64,000 nucleotides of DNA from Ignelater luminosus (Eukaryota > Arthropoda > Insecta > Coleoptera > Elateridae), in the NCBI GenBank assembly GCA_011009095.1, contig VTPC01000512.1:1-64000 (forward strand), read 5' to 3'. The stretch's first letter is position 1. Each line of letters starts with the position of its first letter. Shown piece by piece: positions 23,392-34,365 of the stretch. Under the pieces are notes generated by a model. The model worked only from the letters and a program-made list of their open reading frames with translations, made no database searches and was not told the DNA's origin. Position numbers and translations under genes: made by a program.

Positions 23392-26300
23392 TTAACATGT
23401 TGAGCAAGCTTGTTTTCCACCGTCTGACTGTTGGTTCATAATATTTTGAATGTCGTCCTTACCAGATTCTTGATATGCATCACCCTGCAATACATGAGCA
23501 ACTTTCAAAATTTAGAAAAAATAATACATATAACAAAGTACCTTTTTCTCCGTTTCTTCACGTATTCTTCGAGCTAACATTAAAAATGATTCTTCCACAT
23601 TAACGTTGTCCTTACAGGATACTTCAATGAAAGGCAAATCGAAAGTCTCTGCAATCTTTAATTAAAAAAAGTTAGAAATATAAAGAAACCCAAGCATATT
23701 GTATTGCAACGATATATACGCAGTACAATTAGCAAATATTCTTTTTATTACTGATACCTATATGATAACTACACGTATTTGAATCTTGATTAATTTTGAT
23801 TCTGTTTTACTTTTATTACCAAATGACTGCTGAAGTTGGTATCTACCTAATAAATAAGCGTAAGCTGCTATTACAATGCGTGCTACAGTGGTCTAAATAC
23901 TTGTGTTTTCGAACATAAGTATTAGGGTTGCTGAATTTAAGACTGCTGTAGCACGCATTTTGTAAACGATGTCTTGTTTTTGTCATCGTCAGTAACATCT
24001 TACTGCAAGTTGTAATAGCAGCTTACTCTTATTTATTAGGTAGATAACTTGTATTGAAGACAGCGATGCTAATAAATTGTAAGTAGTATTAATTCATAGT
24101 GTTTGAATGAATTCAACATAGATGGCTATTTTCCAGCGCTTTACGCTCCTTGTAGTCTTTAGACATGGAATAAAACATTAACATTAAAAGCAAAAATAAA
24201 ATTAGATGATATTCAAGGTTGTCGTCTGCACTGTAAAAGGGGTTCCAATATTTTTCAGCGCTTACGCAAAACTTTTTAAAAATCTGCAAAAGAAACGTTC
24301 CCGAACGTTATTGAGATACACTTTAAAATAGGTACGTTTCCGGAAACTTATAACGTGTTAAAAGAACGTCTCAAGAATCTGCAAGAGAAATGTTTTTCGG
24401 AACGTTTTCGCAACGTTCTCTTAAAATGTTCATAAGTGAGCCCTAGTGGTAAAACATACGGAATGCTCCAGTATGTCCCAAGAATGTAGAATCTATATTC
24501 TTACCAGTCTAGTTTTCAGATTCCCGAGATATCATTATTTAAAAAATTTAATCTTATACAAAAGTAATTAATGCACCACCTCGAATTTTAATAATTGCTT
24601 TCAAATTAAAATCTATGTAGTAAATAATGATTCACAAGAAAATATACAGAATATTAACTACTTCTTCTGATGCTTTATAGGTACGATTGTACAATTTTTA
24701 GATTCCTATATCGGTCGCGATTGTCACTCAATCAGCAAAATACACAACATGTATACAAAGTTTGAAATCAAACATCTTAAGATGTTTGTCTCTGTTCACC
24801 CACATCTGTTTGGCTGAAGTGGTATCTCTTCAGTTGTTATCAGTTTGTGTTATCAATGGATCTATCATTATCTACTCATAAAAGTATGACCATTATTTCT
24901 ATAATTCCATGAAAGAAACATTACTATGATATACGTGTAGGTGACGATTTGTAGAGCAAATTACAAATTATATTATGCAGAATAAACAACGTTTCACGAA
25001 GTAAGGTTAGGTAAGATAAATATAAATTATATACTACTCAATAAATAAAAAGAAAAGGTCATTTAAAGAAATCACAAATACGAATAATTACTGGTATCTT
25101 AAAATATTCAGTGTTCACTTTTATTAATAATGAATGATACAACCGTGTTTTCTCATGTTTACTTCACTGTTTCAGTCAAAATGGCTGATCTATCTCATCG
25201 AAAACGTGTTCTGATATTCATTTTTTATTCAGTCTCTATGAATGAGCAAAAATGTTTCGTAGAAACTGGTGCGTGAGAACCCGCATTTAAGAAAGGTTAT
25301 TTCACTTTTTTATGCAGCAAATTTTTCCGCGGATTTAAATATTGTTGGAACGAAGGAACGCACCTTATGACGACAACTTATACACTAACTGCAATACATC
25401 TAGAAACACAAAATTGTTATTTATTTGTTCAACGAACTCCGAAGGAGTCGTTACTGAATTTGCGAAGTCTGTCTATCTGTCTGTATGTTTGTCTGCATTT
25501 TTTTGTCAAAATTTTGAAATTGTGACTTTAGATTTGGATTCTACATAAAAAACTAAAGACGACGTGGTGTCTTCGTTTTTTGAGAACTCTTCGGAACCAT
25601 GGTCAAAATGGCCGCCAAAAACTGGAAAATTTTCAAAATTCTTTTTTACTTTAGAGTTGTTTTCTATACCAAAAAATAAGAAAAACGTATAGTTTTAGTG
25701 TTTGATATCACCTCAGGAACATGGTCAAAATGGCCGCCAAAATTTGAAAAAGTAACAAACCGGGAGTTTGTTGTGGTTATGCTTTGCATTCCCAGATGTT
25801 TTTATTTATAGAGATCTGTTAGATATTATAGGTATGTATACATTATCCATAAAAAACAAGAACAATAAACAATATTAGTCTTCTAGGAAGATACGCTTTT
25901 ATCAATGGGTGCCGTTTGCTATTCAATAAACGTTTAGTTTTCAAATAACACTCCTAGAATAAATTAAAATATTAAGAACATTCTGAATTTAAATTGTTTA
26001 GAATAGGAGAAATTTAATATTTTTAGGAAAGCTTTCTCTAATTTTTAAATTCAAAATAAATCATATCTAATTGTGAATTGAAGTTAATGTAATGAAGACT
26101 AATTATAACAAATCTGTTAATTTAACTAGTACGATAAATGAAAATATCATTACATATTATATTTTCCATTTTTAAAGAACTTTAATGATTTTAAAATTTA
26201 TTGTAAATTCATGTAATTCAGGGTATCGTAAATCAAAGCATCAAACAAGAATTAGACGTACTATAATACTAATATTCAAAATTCAGATTAGAATTCTTCT

Positions 26301-28752
26301 AACTTGCTGGGAAAAGTCTGCTCACTTTTTGTCTTTAGTATTAAGTTCATATTAAATCCTCAAAAATACGAAACATTAAATAGCAATACCAATAGAGTTA
26401 AGAATAAAGCCCAATAGCTCATAATACAATTGATCTTACTTCGATACAGTTGTTATACAATTTATAAGCGTACCTACTTACAAAATATATGCTAGATTAA
26501 GTAATAAGTACACGTAAGTAAGCGTAATAAATGTAACACATTTTCACCAAAAAAAGTTTCTGATATCTTTTAATAAATTAATAAGAAGAGATAGGTAAAA
26601 ACTTAACACTTAAACAACAAAAAGTACTAGTTCATAGTACCTAGGTATTATGAGCGTAAAGGTGATTACACAATGCAATAACATGAAGCATAACGAATAA
26701 TTACCAATGGTTAAAACATATCAGTTTGGCACTATAGGAAGAACTTTTCGTCTTTGTTTGTGAATTCCGAAACTATGGTAGGCACTTCAAAATGCAACGT
26801 GTAATCTCTAAAGGCCAGTAAAATTTGTTTGAAGGCTCTGCAATGGAAAATATGCTGTCCTTCAATAATGTGATACTTAGACTTAGACATTACAAAAAAT
26901 TTTGATGCAGAAATAATAAATAAATGTCTTCAAGAACTCAAAGATGAAACCTCTAAAGTAAATTCTATACTTTTTAAAAAGCATTCCACAATGATCATTG
27001 GATGGTAGACAGATCAGGGATTTCTTCAGCTGAATATATTCCGTTATTAAAGAATAACTATAACAATACCGATCTGGATGCTATAGGTAGTACCTGCCAG
27101 GAATTCTAGTACAACCAGTTTTCGGACTTGAAAGTATTTAAACTGACTGCCTATCGTGTTCAAAGTTACACATTTTCTTAATAAATACGTGAATTTATAT
27201 CCAAATTCTGCAAATCAAACATCAACAGTTCGATTGTTCTTTTAAAAGAAACTTTAATTGCGCAATAAAAGACGTCAGATACAGTGTCGGATATCTAAGT
27301 ATCTAAAACTCTTGGATGTTGACACGTGCCTGGAATTTCAAAGAGTGGGTAAATATCACATACTACCTATCGAGTATCAGTATCCGGGCAATTTTTAATT
27401 AATTTAAATTTGCTACATCGTCGTCATCATGAACAAATCTATAGAAAGAAGTAAAATGTCCCCCTTATAGTAATGCAAGAATAGAATAAAAGTGAATCAC
27501 GTACGATAATATTGTGTCAGCTAAACAAAACCAAACAAAAACTCGTAAACATGATGCAGTTTTTTACTAAATCCTGGCTTTTAAGTATAAATTCTCCAGT
27601 TTACTACGCATTTTAGACCAAACCTTTATTGAGCTGCTTGACTTACAGTTTCGTTGTCATACCAAACTCTCTTTTGTGACGCGGTCTTTTTAATCAAAAT
27701 TTGTCGATATCTGTTTTCCAATTTATCATGTTAATAAATTAAAAATTTAGTTGATGTTTCTTTTATTGTGTTTTTCTAAAAATACCTTTGTTGTCAATGT
27801 ATTTAATCACGATTACGTGTAGCTATGGAAAGCTACTTTTTTGTAATAAACATTGTCTGAAAAATACCAGTTTCAATTGGTAATTTCCTTAAAGGCGAAA
27901 AGAGAAAATGTATTACTCACTTTACGAAGTATACATGTAAAGTGAATATTTAGAACAGAGCGAACATCTAATCAATATCCATACCTTATAGAAATTTGCG
28001 AGTTATGAATATTTTGTAGTTTTTTGATGTGAGTCTATTTATTCATGTATTTCTCTTATTTTTGTCTCCGTCATATTCTTTTCTACTAGCAAGATATTAA
28101 ATATGTACAATGTAACATATAGGTAATATATAATGTGAACAGCAAGATCTACCTTTTTGCCGCTAGCTAAATCTACACATCTTTCAGGGGCCTCACATTT
28201 ATTTCCCGCCAAAACCGTGACCACATCAGAAGAAGCATTCTGAAAAACAAAATTCTTTTTCAATAACAAATATTCTTGAGGCTTTTTTTCGTTACCTCTT
28301 CTATATTTTTCAACCAATACGTAATATGATTATACGATTCTAAGTTTGTAACATCATACATTAGTAATATACCCATAGCACCACGATAATAGGCAGTAGT
28401 TAACGTTCTAAATCGTTCTTGTCCAGCTGTATCCCATATTTGCAATTTTACAGGTACACCATCAAGATTTATTATTTTTTGCTTGAAGTCTATCCCTAAA
28501 ATAAATTAATACTTAAATAAATTCCAATAAATAGGACAACATCCCAGACCTTCCACAAAATGATTGATTTATGTATAATGCATGTATAGCAACAGGGGGT
28601 TTATACGAACGTAGGACAAAACACTTACCAATCGTAGAAATATATGTATCGTAATAACGTTCATCACAGAAGCGATGTACCATACACGTTTTTCCTACAT
28701 TCGAATCTCCGAGAACTAGTATTTTGTAAGTTGCCGTAAATTCTAAGGCCAT
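23392..28752 (-). CDS. Rab-family small GTPase
   Basis: Membrane-traffic GTPase cycling between cytosol and vesicle membranes. Exons: 28752-28629, 28495-28296, 28239-28153, 23655-23542 and 23484-23392. All junctions are GT-AG and the phases close at 205 residues. Visible motifs: P-loop GDSNVGKT (15-22), ISTIGIDF switch I with T40, WDTAGQE (62-68), YYRGA, and a C-terminal CSTC prenylation-type end. Two G motifs are non-standard: GNKCE (120-124) where NKxD is expected, and SCK (150-152) where SAK is usual. The reading is otherwise open and conserved, so this is probably a divergent Rab rather than a pseudogene. The [15 protein letters not shown] segment recalls the Rab8/Rab3 group; the exact subfamily is not resolved. 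Intron 3 is about 4.5 kb and holds repeats. Confidence 0.9.
23838..24049. mobile_element. Short MITE in the Rab intron
   Basis: Inverted arms of about 36 bp, beginning TATCTACCTAATAAATAAG and including TAAGCTGCTATTACAA, lie at 23840-23876 and 24010-24048. The centre, about 130 bp, contains a second inverted pair (TGCGTGCTACAG/CTGTAGCACGCA). No ORF. Target duplication not clear. Confidence 0.72.
24230..24440. repeat. AACGTT-rich segment
   Basis: About 200 bp in which AACGTT, GAACGTT and TTCCGGAA-like words recur, unlike the flanking intron. Probably a decayed MITE; I could not define its ends. Confidence 0.35.
24441..28152. other. Rest of Rab intron 3
   Basis: AT-rich intron DNA without exons. 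A short perfect palindrome AAACATCTTAAGATGTTT lies near 24770. The segment at 25340-25760 is repeat-like (see the direct repeat entry). No coding region supported. Confidence 0.45.
25587..25742. repeat. Direct repeat pair
   Basis: Two copies of a word containing CATGGTCAAAATGGCCGCC lie about 127 bases apart (near 25597 and 25722), preceded by a TCTGTCTGTATGT low-complexity run at about 25470. They look like part of a decayed dispersed repeat of unknown class. Confidence 0.45.
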
Positions 28753-29254
28753 ATTTTACCGATTATTCGGTGTTTCTTTTGTATTGTTGCACATCATGTG
28801 CGTAACAATTGATTTTTCGTCTCGAACTAAAGCGCAGTCGCAATGTCGATAAATATGTGTTTACTTTTTAAGTTACTGCGTTTTGTAAATAGACCTACCA
28901 TCGATTACCTGTTGACATCGTTTAAAATACTTTTTGCTTTCAAGCGGCTGTTGGTATAGATTTCTCCTACAGGGTGATTCAGTTGTGAAGTTAACAAATT
29001 GATTAACAACCTAAAGAAAGTACTCTTTTGTCTTTGACAGTATAACTTGATATAGAGTAGCTAGTAGTAAAGTAATTACTATTTTTATTCACTTTTGATC
29101 AAAATTGAGATATATGTATTTATCTGATAGGAGTTTCCTTTATTTCTTAAGCTGTGTTGGTTTTTTGTAGTGTACTAAGTATGCCCTTTCTAATATCGCT
29201 ACGAACTTATTTACGTAACAAGTCAGGGAAGCAATACTTTATAAGACGAGACAC
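28753..29254. promoter_or_regulatory. Upstream region of the Rab gene
   Basis: Probable promoter and 5' UTR just before the start codon at 28752. A CpG-containing patch lies at about 28800-28850. A motif TACAGGGTGATTCAG near 28970 resembles a transposon end without a partner. No TATA box is assigned. Confidence 0.35.
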
Positions 29255-29760
29255 AATTCACATTAATGGTAATGTTAATGTTTAGAAGTTGATATATTTA
29301 AAATTCCCGGGTATAAAAGTGGGAGAAGCGTAGACATTACAAAACCTATAAACAACCAACATAACCTCCATTCTTCATTTGATTTGAGATTTGAGTATAG
29401 TTTTAATTTGGTTGTATTTAAAATGTGCACGTGACAGAACAAAGCGGCAAAACAGAATAAATTGACAGATACGACAGATCGGTAAAATAAAAAGGGATTT
29501 TTATTGGTAGATGTTAACTATGATATTAAAGAATCCAAATTATTTTTGGAAGGCTAACATGAAGGGTCAACATTACCATTACCATTAACATTGTTTTGAA
29601 CATTTTAATGATCACAACATATTTTGAGTATGGACATTTTAACATAACATTACGATTACCATTAGCATTAACATTATTGTGAAAGGCCCTAAGTTAACAT
29701 TACCGTTACTGTTAACATCTTAACACCACCATTACCATTAACATTATTGTGAAAGGACAG
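29255..29760. repeat. Array of CATTACCATTAACATT units in both orientations
   Basis: The words CATTACCATTA and TTAACATTATTGTGAAAGG recur at least four times at 29570-29755. One inverted copy (TTAATGGTAATGTTAATG) lies at 29263-29281, so the whole may be a TIR element with reiterated ends. Ends uncertain. Confidence 0.5.
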
Positions 29761-29990
29761 TATTTAAGCCAATACAGGACAAACCTCTAGGTGAGGTCTA
29801 GAAGTCTGCTAGTCCTGTTAAGAGACTTTCCTGACATGCTACGTATAAAATTTTCTGCAACGGAATATCAAAAAAATAAATGTCTATAAAATAGAAAAAT
29901 CTAAAAAATCAATCAAATAAAATTTGATGGAAATATCATGTTGGATCGGTTTTGCTATTTGTGTTCTTGATAAAATTATTTAGTTAAAAA

Positions 29991-30390
29991 NNNNNNNNNN
30001 NNNNNNNNNNNNNNNNNNNNNNNNNNNNNNNNNNNNNNNNNNNNNNNNNNNNNNNNNNNNNNNNNNNNNNNNNNNNNNNNNNNNNNNNNNNNNNNNNNNN
30101 NNNNNNNNNNNNNNNNNNNNNNNNNNNNNNNNNNNNNNNNNNNNNNNNNNNNNNNNNNNNNNNNNNNNNNNNNNNNNNNNNNNNNNNNNNNNNNNNNNNN
30201 NNNNNNNNNNNNNNNNNNNNNNNNNNNNNNNNNNNNNNNNNNNNNNNNNNNNNNNNNNNNNNNNNNNNNNNNNNNNNNNNNNNNNNNNNNNNNNNNNNNN
30301 NNNNNNNNNNNNNNNNNNNNNNNNNNNNNNNNNNNNNNNNNNNNNNNNNNNNNNNNNNNNNNNNNNNNNNNNNNNNNNNNNNNNNNNNNN
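29991..30390. other. Assembly gap (400 N)
   Basis: A run of exactly 400 unknown bases, so its real length is probably not known. It truncates the 3' end of the alpha-tubulin pseudogene. Open frames crossing it are artefacts. Confidence 0.99.
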
Positions 30391-31975
30391 CGGATAATAC
30401 TTCTTCGTAATCTCTCTCGAGTGTTGCGAAATTTTCGCGAGTTTCAGCAAATTTATTTTCTTCCATACCTTCAACATATCAGCGTACAGAAACACGTTTT
30501 GCATGCATGAGATCAAATTCTCTATTTAATTTGTTTCAAGCAGATGTAATTTCATTTATGTTTGATAGCATGTATACACGCAGATCTTTGAGAATGCAAA
30601 AATCTCTTCTAGAAACAACAGTCAGTGGCTGATAATTAATTCCTACTTTAAATCCTGTTAGACACCAGTCCAACAAACAGTAGGTACGTTACTCTTACAG
30701 CTTTGATCTGGGCTTATAGAAGCATAGTGCCTTGACTTGAATCACTTTTATTCATTTGATTGGAAAGATCGAACAATTCAAATGTCATTTCAGATACCGA
30801 TAATTTTTGAGATAAACGTACAGATGAGCATGAAGCTAGCGGAAAATTACTTCTAGGATATGGAACTAGATTTGTTTAAACTTCTGTTATCGATAATACA
30901 ACTTAACTAATCAGACAATCAAGGTTTACATAATTTGGTATTTCGATACCCAATTCTCTTCTGAACGTATCATATTCATATTGTTACGTTTTGACAAAAA
31001 CGTTTTATTTATTTTTAATATTTACTTTTATTTAGTTTATTACAATTTATTCCCAGTATTTATTTACACTAACTTATTTATTTATTTATGTACAGAGTAA
31101 CTTATTTATCACTGATTACATTTATTTTGTTCGTAACTACACGCGGTGTTTACTGTAAAACTAACCTAACTCTATTCATGCTACCGCTTATATACGTTTC
31201 CTCGTTGCTCTTAATGAGTCCAGAAGGCTCGCGCCTTTTCTCGCACATTCGACGGTCAGAAACTCTGGACAGTGCGAGATCTCTCCGGCACATTCGACCA
31301 GCGACGACTGTTCGACACCTCTCTAGTATGTTCGAGGGATGACTCGTTACAATATATAGCTCCATATTGTCTACCATCTACCGCATAATAAAAATGATTT
31401 AATGTAGTGTGGGTTGTTAGAACTGCATTATACGTTCAAGAACTGCAATACAAATCTACAGAATAATCGTCCAAGAAATAAATCTTGATAGACCTAGATA
31501 ATAAACATTTATATAATTACTTGTATTGCAGAATACACTATAAATCCAAGTTTACTTTTTGTCCCAAATTTTGTGACAGTTTCTGCATAAGAAGAGATGT
31601 GAATCCTAAACCAGTCCTTCCGCCAAATGTGTGGAATACAAAGAAACCCTGTAGACCAAAGCATTGTTCAGCTAATTTGTATAAACATTCCATATTACTA
31701 CTTCAATCATCTCTTTTCTTATACAATAATTTGCTGTTATTTGCAGCATCCTTAATTGTTTGATAAAGCTGTTTATATCTTCCAGTCTTTATTTCATCTA
31801 TAAACACACACAAGGAAATACTTGAACATATTCTAAGACTAATAACTCAGACCATCAGCAGTTGGTTCCGGATCAATCATTACTGCTCTTGGTGCTATTT
31901 TTCCATTTTCTACTTCTGAGAAAAAGATACTGGAACAATTATTAGTAGAAGCAATAGAGCATTCACACTCTATAT
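30391..31975 (-). pseudogene. Decayed alpha-tubulin copy with introns, split by a solo LTR
   Basis: Read on -, segments follow alpha-tubulin in order: [80 protein letters not shown], [LTR 30982-31351], [84 protein letters not shown]. It is broken by at least two frameshifts (near 31560 and 31650), by a Trp-to-TGA stop where tubulin has HWYVGEG, by another stop before the FDLM segment, and by a deletion before TNLVPYP. Two gaps in the match have GT-AG ends (about 31848-31795 and 31520-31455), so it looks like a duplicated gene copy, not a cDNA copy. The first 40 or so residues are not recognised and the C-terminus is in the gap. Confidence 0.85.
30982..31351. mobile_element. Solo LTR inserted in the tubulin pseudogene
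   Basis: A 370 bp block begins TGTTACG and ends CGTTACA (TG...CA). It is flanked on both sides by ATAT (30978-30981 and 31352-31355), a 4 bp duplication of the kind made by some gypsy-type retrotransposons. The pseudogene reading resumes exactly on either side (Ala-Ile-Tyr before, the RRELGIE region after). No internal retroelement genes remain, so it arose by LTR-LTR recombination or is an isolated copy. Orientation unknown. Confidence 0.8.
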
Positions 31976-33089
31976 CTCGAAGAGTAAGCGTTTTTGAATA
32001 TAAGTAAAATACTTATTTTTTGATGTTCTATCACCTCCTAAATTTCTAACATGTTTAAAATAAACACCCTATATAAGCAAGAACTTCATAAAGTGGATAC
32101 ATCTGCAGATTCATGAAAAGGCAATGAGCAATACGTAAAAAAATTTCTAAAAATACCTTACCATATCCTAACAGTTTCAGGTTTTAACCTTTTGGAAGCT
32201 AAAGTAAGGGGGGAGAATTTATTAATTGGAACTGTTAGTAATACCAAACAACATTGTATACAAAAATGTACTTAAACTTCTAATGATTTTTAAGTTTTTC
32301 CAGAAAATATGTGTGTTTATGAAAATAACTGAAGAGGCAAGATCCTTTCCAAATGAAACAGGCTTTGTAATGGCTACATTAGATTTCAGATACTTCTGTA
32401 AACCAAAGAGCTCTGGAAATTAAAGCGGCCTCTATCTTCAAAACCATCCTTCGACAACTAGTGCATGCATATCAAATTTCGTTAGTGCGTTACACTGTTA
32501 AAAATTACCTCTTTTTTTTAGCAAAACACGGCGAGTTTTAAAAAATCTAAATCAAAATGATTCCCACTTTCAGCCAATGTTTTTCTAACATCTTTTATAT
32601 ACTATTCTAACAAATTTTAAAAAAATTCTTAGGGTGGTTTTTTATTTTCAGAAAATTTGTTTTTTCACCCAAAAGAAATGAGAAATAATTGTTTTTCGTT
32701 TAATATTGTCTCTTAGATCGATTGTTTTTGGAATATTGCGCATTGACATACATGTACCGGGTGATCATAGAAATGTATTTAGTTCGATCAATACATTTCT
32801 GTCTCTAGTACACGAACGGCTGGGCCGATCTTAATTCTTCTTTTGATGTAAAAGACTGAGAATTTTATACCCTTTAAAATGATATATCACACATGGGTAG
32901 TGCCATTTCAAATTCTGGGGTGGGGGTGATTGGGGAGAGAATGAATGTCGAAAGGTATGCATTAGAAAGCTCGCTTACTACTGTAAATATTATTTCTCTG
33001 CAACAATCCTCTATTTCTTCAAACAACCGAGATATCGCCTGTAAACGAAATCTTGGGACACCTTGTATATGTCAATGCACAACATTGAG

Positions 33090-33328
33090 ATACATACCGG
33101 TGTGGAGTTTCAAACTCGTACATAGGACAATGCATGGGGATTCAGATTATTGTAATTCCTGCTCCCCAAATGAACCTACAGGGGAGGCAATGATATCAAT
33201 TGATAGGGTAGAAGTTCCCTTTCAATCTGGCACTAATAAAGTAACCAAAAAATGCTCAGAATTAGCAAAATAAATTAATAATAAAATTGTCCTATGTACG
33301 GGTTTGAAACTCCACACCCGGTATGTAT
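33090..33328. mobile_element. MITE of about 240 bp
   Basis: Inverted arms of about 40 bp contain GGTGTGGAGTTTCAAAC and GTACATAGGACAAT, at 33090-33133 and 33285-33328. The + open frame 32893-33273 partly overlaps the arm and is not a gene. It abuts, and may overlap by a few bases, the next element. Confidence 0.72.
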
Positions 33329-34103
33329 ACAGTGTGTTCAGCGAGGAATAGGATAGCGCGATATCTCGGGAAGATGTTAAAATTCTGAAAATTCACAAAA
33401 TATGTGCTCCTACCTTACATTTATAACAAAAGTTCTTAAATTAAATGCGTTACCGTTACCTTTCTGGAAGGTGTATTGTAGATTATACTTTTTAAATGTC
33501 CCCAAAGAAAGTAGTCTAAAGGAGTTAAATCCGAAGAACGAGCTGGCTATCTTATAGAACCATTAGTACCTATTCATTGTCTTGGAAATGCCCTGTTCAG
33601 ATGGTCTCTTACTATGTTACTGTTATGAGCAGGGGCGCCGTCTTGTTGAAAATACATCACCTGCCGCAAATTTAAATTAACATTCTCAAGAAGAGGTAGC
33701 TGATGTATTAGGGCATTTCCGAGACGGTGGATAGGTACTAATGGTTCTATAAGATGGCCAGCTTCAGAAATGTAGAAGAATTTGCTTATTATCTCTACAG
33801 AATACAATCTTTTACATCTTTGTGTTAAATTTATAAAAATTATTATTTTCCCAAAAAGTAAACCAGATAGGTTGGTAGCAGTTATAACGAAAGTTATCAC
33901 AAATATGTTGCAAATTCCAAAAATCTAATAAAAAGTACAGTATTCCATTTAAAAATATTAAGTTAGGTAGCGCCACCTGGCGGTGACGCATTTAATTTAA
34001 AAGCTTTTTAGCACAAAATATGTGCCCCTGCCTTACATTTATAACAAAGTTCTCAGAATTTTAAAATCGGGCTGTCCCATTCCTCGCTGAACACACTGTA
34101 TAC
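33326..34103. mobile_element. Tc1/mariner-type fold-back element
   Basis: The ends are TATACAGTGTGTTCAGCGAG and its complement. Arms of about 100 bp also share TTTTAAAATTCTGA and TTATAAATGTAAGG. It holds a broken transposase on - (33450-33665). A 52 bp internal inverted duplication (33541-33596 and 33709-33768) makes part of the transposase read as its own antisense. Confidence 0.7.
33450..33665 (-). pseudogene. Tc1/mariner transposase remnant
   Basis: Read on -, it shows FQQDGAPAHNS (second catalytic Asp), then NRAFPRQ, then a stop in place of Trp, IGTNGSIR, another stop in place of Trp, and PARSSDLTPLDYFLWGHLK (third catalytic Asp). The first catalytic Asp region is absent. The open frame extends upstream to 33900, but that part is the antisense of the enzyme's own C-terminal segment and not real protein. 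The remnant is inactive. Confidence 0.78.
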
Positions 34104-34365
34104 AATGCTTTCGTAAAGTAGTGCATAAATTCTTTAAAAATTCAGGAACGAACTTTTAGGAAAAATGCTCGGACTGGTTAATTTTTATTTTTAAAAACAT
34201 TTTTTTGAAAATAAAAAAAAACCACTACGAATTTTTTTAAAATTTGTTGGAATAGTAATAAAAGATGTTAGAAAAACATTGGCTGAGAAATTTTTAAAGT
34301 GGGAATCATTTCGATTTAAATTTTTTAAAACTCACCGTGAAAACTTTAAGGCAGCGTAACTCAAC

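Larger units (their letters stand above)
32480..34365. mobile_element. Large fold-back element with nested insertions
   Basis: Inverted arms of about 170 bp lie at 32481-32655 and 34195-34362, sharing AATGATTCCCACTTT, CAGCCAATGTTTTTCTAACA and a T-rich end. Between them lie two further elements (33090-33328 and 33326-34103). The outer boundaries fade and no target duplication is clear. A short hairpin (AGAAATGTATT/AATACATTTCT) lies at 32768-32803. Confidence 0.65.

Noticed and set aside
29980..30516. Long open frames on - through the N run
   Set aside because: They are open only because N codons cannot stop. The real content is the alpha-tubulin pseudogene ending at the gap.
33574..33900. 108-residue open frame on - taken as one protein
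   Set aside because: The upstream half is the antisense of a transposase C-terminal segment created by an inverted duplication. Only the FQQDGAPAH part is genuine.
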